Positions 1-4,674 of a stretch of 8,180 bases of DNA are shown piece by piece. A program made the translations under genes and the position numbers. Source of the stretch: Lachnospiraceae bacterium. GTDB taxonomy: Bacteria > Bacillota > Clostridia > Lachnospirales > Lachnospiraceae. Position 1 is the stretch's first letter, and every line of letters starts with the position of its first letter. The notes under the pieces were generated by a model. That model was not told the origin of the DNA. It made no database searches and saw only the letters and a list, made by a program, of their open reading frames with translations. The stretch is from the NCBI GenBank assembly GCA_014804385.1, contig JAAUZW010000025.1, positions 3,253 through 11,432 on the forward strand. Direction: 5' to 3'.

Positions 1-434
1 CGGGCCATCTCGATCCCCAGCTTGTTCATGGTCTTCTTAAACTCGATGCGGTCCTCTCCACGTTCGATGGCATCCACTTGTACACCGATCACCTTCACCT
101 GATACTTATCCAGAATGCCGGCCTTATTTAACTCCGCACACAAATTGAGGCCCGACTGCCCTCCCAGATTGGGTAGCAATGCATCAGGGCGCTCTTTTGC
201 AATGATCTGCTCCAGCCGCTCCACATTGAGCGGTTCAATATAAGTCACATCCGCCGTCTCCGGATCTGTCATGATCGTCGCCGGGTTGGAATTGACCAGC
301 ACGATCTCATAGCCCAGCTTCCGCAGCGCCTTACATGCCTGGGTTCCTGAATAGTCAAACTCGCAGGCCTGTCCGATAATGATCGGGCCTGAACCAATAA
401 TTAACACCTTATGAATATCTGTTCTGCGTGGCAT
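1..434 (-). CDS. carB: Carbamoyl-phosphate synthase large subunit, N-terminal part (3' end beyond window)
   Basis: CarB uses glutamine-derived ammonia, bicarbonate and two ATP to make carbamoyl phosphate for pyrimidine and arginine synthesis in the cytoplasm. The visible 144 residues begin MPRRTDIHKVLIIGSGPI and contain the family landmarks of the first pre-ATP-grasp region: GQACEFDYSGTQACKAL, LVNSNPATIMTDPE, TYIEPL, ERPDALLPNLGGQSGLN and AIERGEDRIEF. About 920 further residues would lie outside the window. Two in-frame ATGs are possible, at 440 and 434. The one at 434 is preferred because GGAGG (441-445) sits 6 nt before it but directly abuts the one at 440, and homologues start MPxRTDI. No carA is found upstream; a DUF3791/DUF3990 cassette lies there instead. 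A promoter-like element at 487-515 could give carB its own transcript. The identity is certain from sequence; the regulation is inference. Confidence 0.97.
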   Translation of the reverse strand, partial: MPRRTDIHKVLIIGSGPIIIGQACEFDYSGTQACKALRKLGYEIVLVNSNPATIMTDPETADVTYIEPLNVERLEQIIAKERPDALLPNLGGQSGLNLCAELNKAGILDKYQVKVIGVQVDAIERGEDRIEFKKTMNKLGIEMA

Positions 435-486
435 ATTCATCCTCCGTTCTTCTGCCTTTATCACTTTCTGTTCTGTACTAGAAATA

Positions 487-515
487 AGTATACAAAAAAA
501 ACTGCATTTTAACAA
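487..515 (-). promoter_or_regulatory. Candidate promoter for carB, embedded in the terminator repeat
   Basis: Read on the minus strand, TTGTTA (515-510) and TATACT (492-487) are separated by exactly 17 nt, matching the housekeeping consensus at 4/6 and 5/6 positions. The -35 box lies in the loop and 3' arm of the terminator hairpin, and the spacer contains its U tract. Predicted initiation near 480 would leave a leader of about 45 nt before the carB start at 434. The same arrangement recurs in the second repeat copy at 1497-1525. Confidence 0.5.
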
Positions 516-524
516 TGCAGTTTT
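494..524 (-). terminator. Intrinsic terminator of the DUF3791/DUF3990 cassette
   Basis: An 11-bp perfect stem (498-508 with 514-524) with a 5-nt loop is followed on the minus strand by a run of eight T (501-494, partly in the stem). The stem begins on the last base of the TGA stop codon of the preceding small gene, so the terminator directly abuts the coding region. Confidence 0.85.
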
Positions 525-751
525 CAAAACGTAAATAATTCTTTTTCAGTTTCACATAAAATCCGGACAAGCACTTTATGATCAAGATACTGCACCCCTT
601 CAACCCCATGATGTATCTTATCCGCCAATTTACTGTGATAGTAGATATCCATGGCTGTCTCCAATGAAATACCTTTTGTTTGAGACAGGTATGCAATGAT
701 TCTCTCTTCCAGATTCTCCTGATATACCTTTTCTAATGTCTCCCCATCCAT
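524..751 (-). CDS. Small helical protein, third gene of the DUF3791/DUF3990 cassette
   Basis: This is a 75-residue acidic, helix-rich protein with no signal peptide or membrane segment. Its central part, GISLETAMDIYYHSKLADKI followed by a YLDHKVLVRIL segment, resembles the small proteins often found beside DUF3990 genes, and its layout loosely recalls DUF3791 (an S/P-x-E-x-hydrophobic helix, then a terminal helix). It starts 3 nt after the TAG stop of the DUF3990 gene. AGGAG abuts the ATG, and a second GAGGTG lies further upstream, overlapping the end of the DUF3990 gene, so coupled translation is likely. Its TGA stop overlaps the first base of the terminator stem. A role as antitoxin or accessory partner of the DUF3990 protein is inference from position only. 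Confidence 0.8.
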   Translation of the reverse strand: MDGETLEKVYQENLEERIIAYLSQTKGISLETAMDIYYHSKLADKIHHGVEGVQYLDHKVLVRILCETEKELFTF

Positions 752-754
752 CTC

Positions 755-1234
755 CTACACCTCTTCAAAAGTTTGAAACATCAGTAACCCGTCTATGGCT
801 TTCTGACTGATAAATGCTATCTGATCATAGACCGGATAGACTTTAATCTCTTTGAGGGCACGCTCTTTATCCCAGATTCCCATATGATACATATCTACCA
901 CTCGGAATACCTTATCATTTGCCACCTTACCAAATATCAGGTCATACTCCAGATAATCTTTTTCCCCATCCCGGCATCTGCACACAAAATCAATCCATTC
1001 CATCAAATCTTCATCAAAAGATTTTACCAGAAATCCGTCAGTATCATCATTCATCTGATATATACTCACAATCGCCTTATCTTTCCCCAGAATATCGGCC
1101 TTACGCCTTGCCCATCTCTCTGCCTGTTCTCTGACTGTTGTCACATAAAACCCCATTCCAAAATCAAGTGACCGATAGGAATGTCTTACATCCGGATTCT
1201 GCACAGCCTCTGTCGAACCATGATAAACAATCAT
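755..1234 (-). CDS. DUF3990 family protein, predicted ADP-ribosyltransferase-like toxin
   Basis: This 159-residue cytoplasmic protein has the DUF3990 layout. YHGS at residues 4-7 supplies a candidate NAD-binding His5. LDFGMGFYVTT (23-33) supplies Tyr30 of the second ART motif, followed by the EQAERWARRKA helix (36-46). A mid-region YDLIFGKVAND segment lies at 97-107, and YDQIAFISQKAI (136-147) has Gln138 where ART enzymes carry the third catalytic motif residue (H-Y-E/Q pattern). DUF3990 is grouped with the ADP-ribosyltransferase fold by family knowledge; the substrate is unknown. Its ATG overlaps the TGA of the DUF3791 gene by 4 nt (ATGA), showing translational coupling. The gene order, small protein then enzyme, fits a toxin-antitoxin arrangement, which is inference. 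The family call is fairly sure; enzymatic activity is not shown. Confidence 0.82.
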   Translation of the reverse strand: MIVYHGSTEAVQNPDVRHSYRSLDFGMGFYVTTVREQAERWARRKADILGKDKAIVSIYQMNDDTDGFLVKSFDEDLMEWIDFVCRCRDGEKDYLEYDLIFGKVANDKVFRVVDMYHMGIWDKERALKEIKVYPVYDQIAFISQKAIDGLLMFQTFEEV

Positions 1235-1446
1235 ATTACCACACCCCGCACTTTCAGATATTCTTTGATATCATCCACAATATAGCCGGTGCCTTGTGTA
1301 TGCAAAATATCATAATGCGGCACCAGATAACCATCAATACACCCCACACTCTGCAGTCTCCGATAAACTTCAGACGGCATCATCTTCCATTTATCAGCAC
1401 AGGCATGAATCATATATACAACGAACGAAAAGGACTCCTTATTCAT
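1231..1446 (-). CDS. DUF3791 domain protein, likely antitoxin-like partner
   Basis: This 71-residue protein consists almost entirely of a DUF3791 domain. An N-terminal helix holds FVVYMIHACADKW, then MPSEVYRRLQ, the characteristic YDILHTQGTGYIVDDI stretch, and a final KEYLKVRG helix. The family has no established biochemical function, but it is typically encoded just upstream of DUF3990 proteins, as here, where the stop overlaps the next start (ATGA). The start at 1446 has a purine-rich GGGGG ribosome binding site about 8 nt upstream. It is the first gene of the cassette, and a candidate promoter (1497-1525) and a 14-bp inverted repeat (1463-1476) lie just upstream. An antitoxin role is inferred from size, order and coupling. 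Confidence 0.85.
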   Translation of the reverse strand: MNKESFSFVVYMIHACADKWKMMPSEVYRRLQSVGCIDGYLVPHYDILHTQGTGYIVDDIKEYLKVRGVVI

Positions 1447-1462
1447 ACGTGCCCCCTTTTCT

Positions 1463-1476
1463 ATCTATTCATAGAT
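1463..1476. promoter_or_regulatory. 14-bp inverted repeat, possible operator
   Basis: ATCTAT-TC-ATAGAT is a perfect dyad with 6-bp arms. It lies between the predicted start point of the cassette promoter (near 1490) and the DUF3791 ribosome binding site. Such a position would suit autorepression of a toxin-antitoxin-type operon, but no binding protein is identified and AT-rich dyads of this size also arise by chance. Confidence 0.3.
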
Positions 1477-1494
1477 TTTTTATTCAATATAAGT

Positions 1495-1534
1495 TAAGTA
1501 TATAAAAAAAACTGCATTTTAACAATGCAGTTTT
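1495..1534. repeat. 40-bp direct repeat, copy 2 (terminator/promoter element)
   Basis: This is the partner of 485-524 with a single mismatch, in the same orientation. Copy 2 lies between the deacetylase gene and the cassette; copy 1 lies between the cassette and carB. Confidence 0.9.
1497..1525 (-). promoter_or_regulatory. Candidate promoter of the DUF3791/DUF3990 cassette
   Basis: TTGTTA (1525-1520) and TATACT (1502-1497) are separated by 17 nt on the minus strand, identical in arrangement to the copy before carB. Predicted initiation near 1490 gives a leader of about 44 nt before the DUF3791 start. It overlaps the terminator hairpin of the deacetylase gene. Confidence 0.5.
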
Positions 1535-1536
1535 TT
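1504..1536 (-). terminator. Intrinsic terminator of the polysaccharide deacetylase gene
   Basis: The stem is 13 bp (1506-1518 with 1524-1536, A/T-rich outer pairs) with a 5-nt loop, followed by T residues on the minus strand. It lies 16 nt past the stop of the deacetylase gene (1553). The core is the same hairpin as at 498-524. Confidence 0.85.
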
Positions 1537-1552
1537 AATCCATACCATCTAT

Positions 1553-2569
1553 TTATTCTCCGGATACCTGTGTCCCGTCCGCTTTCATGTGGTACTTATC
1601 CTTGTAGATCAACTCGGAGATCGGCACAAGCTCGTAGCCCTTATCCTGCAGCCCCGTGATCACCGCATCCAGAGCATCCGCCGTATACTTTGCACCGTTG
1701 TGCATCAGGATGATCGCACCATTATTCAGCTTGTCGGACTCGACCACCCGCCTGACGATATCGTCCGCGCCGTAATCCTTCCAGTCGAGGGAATCAATTG
1801 ACCACTGAATTGGGTAGTATCCGCACTTCTGCACATTTTTTATGACATGATTGTCATAATCTCCGTAGGGAGGCCGGAACAGACACATCTCATAGCCGGT
1901 CAGCTCCTGCACCTTGGTATGTACTTTTAGAATCTCCTCCTGACAGGCTTCGTCGGAGAGCTCTGACATATTTTTATGGTTTTCACTGTGATTGCCCAGA
2001 TCGTGTCCGTCCGCCAGGATCGCCCGCACATCTTCGGGATAGGATTCCACCCAGCCGCCGGTCATAAAGAAGGTCACCTTCACATTGTGTTTCTTTAAAA
2101 TATCCAGAATTCGGCGCGTATCTTCATTCCCCCAAGCCGCGTCAAAGCTTAACGCCACTTGCTTTTTCTCTGTCTCCACACAATAGATAGGAAGCTCTCT
2201 TCCTCCCACAGAGCTGCTCACAGTGATGGAGTCTGGCAAAAATCGCACCACGCCCTGAATCAGCGCCACTGCCGCCAGAAGAAAGGCCGCCGACTTGGCT
2301 GTCTGCAGGATCACATTTTTAATAAATGTCTCCCTTTTATACTCCTCCTTGGTCTGCTGCCTCCCGGCGGCGCTCACGGAGCCGCAATACTGCCCGCAGC
2401 CTCTCTGCCTCTCTCGCTCGGCATTCCACGCCTCCACCTGTTCCGGCTCAGGCCAGACGCCGCCCTTTCCTCGTCCCCCGCGGTCTTTTGGTATTTTATT
2501 TTCCAATTCTCCCAGGGCAAGCTTGATCTTGTCGTTCCACTTTCCACTCCGCTTTCTTTTTCCAGACAT
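1553..2569 (-). CDS. Membrane-anchored polysaccharide deacetylase (NodB/CE4 fold, PdaB-like)
   Basis: This protein is predicted to remove acetyl groups from peptidoglycan or a related glycan outside the membrane. It has 338 residues: a basic, polar ~83-residue N-terminal tail, one membrane segment (about 84-111), then the NodB domain (about 135-322). Motif 1 is SFDAAWG (141-147), motif 2 HSENH (194-198, metal-binding His194 and His198), motif 3 RPPYG (232-236), motif 4 SIDSLDW (257-263) and motif 5 LMHN (288-291). Motif 1 keeps the first Asp (143) but has Ala144 where canonical CE4 enzymes carry a metal-ligand Asp (TFDDG). This is the FDxxWG form typical of the PdaB-like sporulation subgroup, so activity could be altered. 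The start at 2569 has AGGAG 6 nt upstream. It is a single-gene unit, divergent from the Cys-rich gene and ended by the hairpin at 1504-1536. Family assignment is firm; a sporulation role is inference. Confidence 0.9.
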   Translation of the reverse strand: MSGKRKRSGKWNDKIKLALGELENKIPKDRGGRGKGGVWPEPEQVEAWNAERERQRGCGQYCGSVSAAGRQQTKEEYKRETFIKNVILQTAKSAAFLLAAVALIQGVVRFLPDSITVSSSVGGRELPIYCVETEKKQVALSFDAAWGNEDTRRILDILKKHNVKVTFFMTGGWVESYPEDVRAILADGHDLGNHSENHKNMSELSDEACQEEILKVHTKVQELTGYEMCLFRPPYGDYDNHVIKNVQKCGYYPIQWSIDSLDWKDYGADDIVRRVVESDKLNNGAIILMHNGAKYTADALDAVITGLQDKGYELVPISELIYKDKYHMKADGTQVSGE

Positions 2570-2665
2570 ATGGATCTCCTGCGTTTTGTTCTCCTTTCAA
2601 TATATGCAGGAAATCACAGCCTCTTGTACTTTTCTTATTTGGTGATAGAAAGAATAGGCTTTCTG

Positions 2666-2674
2666 TGCTATACT
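2666..2674 (+). promoter_or_regulatory. Candidate extended -10 promoter of the Cys-rich gene
   Basis: TGC-TATACT forms an extended -10 box (TGn plus 5/6 match) about 44 nt before the start codon at 2718. No good -35 box is visible at the proper distance. Just upstream, AGAAAG (2647-2652) and CTTTCT (2659-2664) form a short dyad over the -35 region, a possible regulator site. Confidence 0.45.
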
Positions 2675-2717
2675 ATCCTATCATGGTAAAAACATACATA
2701 GGATGGAGGGTATTTTG

Positions 2718-3164
2718 ATGGAAGGTGAACACAAAAAGGGACTGAACGCGGAATTGATCGGCAGCGATCTGGAAAACTGCTGCAGAGGCGAGGCCCAGTG
2801 CGGGCAATGCCGTCATAACGCCTGCAATATCGGTTTCGCAAAGCAATGTATCGCAAACTATAAAAAGGCTCCCCAGAAAGAAGTTCCGGGCGGCACAAGC
2901 GGCATTCCCACCACGGATTTCCGTTTGTTTGACGAGACGGAATTGGAGACTGCAATCGCGCATATCTTAAAAGAGTGCAAAGACTGTAAGGAGGATCACA
3001 CTGAAAACTGCATTATCAATGTGATCCGCAACTGTTACGAGGTAAGTCTGTTAGGAGATCCGCACCCTTATGAGGGGAGCACCCTGCAATACCTGATGTA
3101 TCTGAAAGCAAACTTTCCCGACAAGGCCGCCTATATCGCGGATATTTATGCGGGCTTATCCTGA
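2718..3164 (+). CDS. Cysteine-rich small protein of unknown function
   Basis: This 148-residue protein is not recognised; no function is assigned. It has 10 cysteines in two clusters: residues 21, 22, 28, 31, 36 and 44 in the N-terminal third (including C28-x-x-C31), and 87, 90, 98 and 106 in the C-terminal half (including C87-x-x-C90). A Gly/Pro-rich linker separates them, and a hydrophobic helical end follows. There is no signal peptide or membrane segment, so a cytoplasmic metal- or redox-active protein (zinc or iron-sulfur) is possible but unproven. An in-frame ATG at 2703 was rejected: GGAGGG (2705-2710) lies inside that longer reading and is 7 nt before the ATG at 2718. The gene is divergent from the deacetylase and followed by its own terminator, so it is probably monocistronic. 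Confidence 0.8.
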   Translation: MEGEHKKGLNAELIGSDLENCCRGEAQCGQCRHNACNIGFAKQCIANYKKAPQKEVPGGTSGIPTTDFRLFDETELETAIAHILKECKDCKEDHTENCIINVIRNCYEVSLLGDPHPYEGSTLQYLMYLKANFPDKAAYIADIYAGLS

Positions 3165-3168
3165 AAAA

Positions 3169-3199
3169 GAAAGATTTTATGATTCCATAATCTTTTTTT
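3169..3199 (+). terminator. Intrinsic terminator of the Cys-rich gene
   Basis: AAAGATTTTATG and CATAATCTTT can pair (10 bp with a 2-nt bulge and a small loop around 3182-3185), followed by a run of seven T. It begins about 5 nt after the stop codon at 3164. Confidence 0.75.
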
Positions 3200-3220
3200 C
3201 AAAAAAATACCACAAACCCC

Positions 3221-3250
3221 TTTACAAATCGGGCAAAAAGACGAAATAAT
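3221..3250 (+). promoter_or_regulatory. Candidate promoter of the FliD-like gene
   Basis: TTTACA (3221-3226) and AATAAT (3245-3250) are 18 nt apart, each matching the housekeeping consensus at 5/6 positions. The same stretch also holds GACGAAAT (3240-3247), 6/8 to the sigma-28 (flagellar) -10 consensus GCCGATAT, with TTTA 15 nt upstream as a poor TAAA. Sequence alone does not decide between the two. A leader of about 70 nt with a small TGACA/TGTCA hairpin (3286-3299) follows. Confidence 0.45.
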
Positions 3251-3325
3251 AGATATAGGAATAATAGGCAGTAGACACATATATATGACACGGATGTCAA
3301 CTAATATGGCAAGGAGGACAATACT

Positions 3326-4582
3326 ATGGGAATCAATTTAACCGGTTTAAATTCGGGATTGGCAGACACTTATTCCACTCTGCTTGGCAGCATGAGCGGT
3401 TCTGACGATGCCGGCGGAGTAAGCTCTCTGCTGGGCGATTACGCTGCCATCAAGAACGGCAGTTACGGCAAGATGATGAAATCCTATTACGCAAAGCTTG
3501 AAAAACAGGAGGCTGAGGAATCCGGCGAGACCAGCAAGTCTAAAGCCGGAAAAATCAAGGACAGCGCTTCCGCATCAGCGGCGGCATCCCTTTACAAATC
3601 CGCATCTGCGCTCGGTTCACTGAACTACGATGATCGCAGCGAGGAAAATATCGGTAAGATCAGCGACGCTGTTTCCGCTTTTATCAAGGACTATAACAGT
3701 CTGATGAAGAGCGCTGACAAGAGCGAAAACGCTACGGTAAAGAAGCAGGCGGAGTCCCTGTACAACTCTTACTACTCAAACTACAAGCTCTTTTCCAAGA
3801 TCGGCATCACTATGAATTCCGACAGGACCCTCTCTCTTGACGAGGATACTCTGAAGAGCAAGCTTGCCGACACAGAGCACGGAAACGGCGCTACGGTGAA
3901 GACATTGTTTGGCGGCATCGGCTCCTTTGCTGACAAGGCTGTCAACAAGGCAAGTTCGATCTACCGCGCTGCCAGCGGTGGCGATAGTGTCACCTCCTCA
4001 AAGGCAAAATATGCGGGCGTGGGCAGTTCTTCTAAGAGCAGTTCCACCAGTAGCTCCTCTTCCACAAAGGATACGGACAAATCAAAGACTACGACGGATG
4101 CACAGGCGGCATCTGCAGCGAATACGCTCTACAAGTCTATCGAGAAGCTGGGCGCCATGACGATGGACAACGATAATAAGGAAAACCTCTACAAGGCCTT
4201 TTCCACTTTTATCAATGACTATAATGATCTGATCAACACGACCGACAAAAGCTCCAATTCCAGCGTAACTAATCAGGCCGGCTATCTGAAGAATATTGTG
4301 AGCAATAATAAGAGCGCACTCTCTCGACTTGGCGTCACGGTAAATTCTGATAAGACACTGAACATTGACAAAGAGAAATTCAATGAAGCAGATATGAGTA
4401 CCCTCAAGAATCTGTTTACCGGCAATAACTCTTTTGCCGAGAAGATGACCGACAGGGTAAATCAAATTTACCGCTATGCTACTCAGGGAGATTCCTCTTC
4501 TACTTCCAGTTCCGGCTACACAAGCAGCGGCAGCGGTATCACTGCACCGAGCATGGGATCTATGGTGGACACAATCCTGTAA
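3326..4582 (+). CDS. FliD-like protein with two tandem HAP2 C-terminal-type repeats
   Basis: This 418-residue protein has no signal peptide or membrane segment. Two homologous blocks (about 82-221 and 259-390) each contain a LYKS helix, an FIxDYNxL motif (FIKDYNSLM 119-127, FINDYNDLI 295-303), a (I/L)G(I/V)TxNSDxTLxxD strand pair (159-172, 335-348) and a short helix ending LF (VKTLFGG 191-197, LKNLFTG 360-366). These match the FliD/HAP2 C-terminal domain pattern (F-x3-YN-x-L, lGi..DGtL.iD, v..LF). A Ser/Thr/Lys-rich linker (233-258) joins them, and Ser-rich tails occur at 389-404. The N-terminus (GLNSGLADTYSTLLGSM) resembles axial-protein ends, but the FliD N-terminal domain is missing. Canonical FliD is usually longer with one such domain, so this is not the ordinary cap gene. 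Export by the flagellar apparatus or an adhesive surface role is inference. AAGGAGG lies 8 nt before the ATG, and the gene is monocistronic. Confidence 0.8.
   Translation: MGINLTGLNSGLADTYSTLLGSMSGSDDAGGVSSLLGDYAAIKNGSYGKMMKSYYAKLEKQEAEESGETSKSKAGKIKDSASASAAASLYKSASALGSLNYDDRSEENIGKISDAVSAFIKDYNSLMKSADKSENATVKKQAESLYNSYYSNYKLFSKIGITMNSDRTLSLDEDTLKSKLADTEHGNGATVKTLFGGIGSFADKAVNKASSIYRAASGGDSVTSSKAKYAGVGSSSKSSSTSSSSSTKDTDKSKTTTDAQAASAANTLYKSIEKLGAMTMDNDNKENLYKAFSTFINDYNDLINTTDKSSNSSVTNQAGYLKNIVSNNKSALSRLGVTVNSDKTLNIDKEKFNEADMSTLKNLFTGNNSFAEKMTDRVNQIYRYATQGDSSSTSSSGYTSSGSGITAPSMGSMVDTIL
3569..3988 (+). repeat. Internal protein repeat 1 (FliD C-terminal-like)
   Basis: This encodes residues 82-221 of the FliD-like protein. 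It aligns end to end with the block at 4100-4495 through LYKS, FIxDYN, NSDxTLxxD and the x-IYRxA-x-GDS end. The repeat is clear at protein level and diverged at DNA level, so it is an old duplication. Confidence 0.8.
4100..4495 (+). repeat. Internal protein repeat 2 (FliD C-terminal-like)
   Basis: This encodes residues 259-390. It ends in QIYRYATQGDS, the counterpart of SIYRAASGGDS at the end of repeat 1, and is separated from it by a Ser/Thr/Lys linker. Confidence 0.8.
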
Positions 4583-4604
4583 TACAACAAAACAGAACGC
4601 ATGA

Positions 4605-4648
4605 AGGGTGTCGCGCAATCATCACAACAGATAATTGTGCGGCACCCT
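4605..4648 (+). terminator. Long hairpin between convergent genes, probable bidirectional terminator
   Basis: 4605-4619 pairs with 4634-4648 (15 bp, two G-U wobbles on the plus strand). An inner ATC/GAT helix continues after one mismatch, with a 6-nt loop. The plus-strand downstream side is T-rich but interrupted (4649-4664). It begins 22 nt after the FliD-like stop and lies 26 nt beyond the permease stop on the other strand, so it can serve both units. Confidence 0.7.
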
Positions 4649-4674
4649 CTTTCTATGTCGTTTTAATCATTTTT

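Larger units (their letters stand above)
485..524. repeat. 40-bp direct repeat, copy 1 (terminator/promoter element)
   Basis: This stretch matches 1495-1534 at 39 of 40 positions; the only difference is C at 493 versus T at 1503. Each copy carries the terminator hairpin and the overlapping TTGTTA-17-TATACT motif. The two copies bracket the three-gene cassette and are exactly 1,010 bp apart. Confidence 0.9.

Noticed and set aside
478..696. 72-codon minus-strand frame overlapping the third cassette gene
   Set aside because: It overlaps the better-supported 75-residue gene in another frame and runs through the terminator hairpin, with no ribosome binding site.
485..1534. Cassette as a classical insertion sequence or transposon
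   Set aside because: There is no transposase or recombinase gene. The flanking repeats are direct, not inverted, and consist of functional terminator/promoter sequence.
2159..2689. 176-codon open frame on the plus strand
   Set aside because: It is antisense to the deacetylase N-terminal region and its promoter; the deacetylase motifs and ribosome binding site are convincing.
2703..2717. Earlier ATG for the Cys-rich gene
   Set aside because: The Shine-Dalgarno sequence GGAGGG lies inside this extension, correctly spaced for the ATG at 2718 instead.
4082..4618. 178-codon open frame on the minus strand
   Set aside because: It is antisense to the FliD-like gene and extends into the terminator hairpin; the sense frame has the repeats and a strong ribosome binding site.
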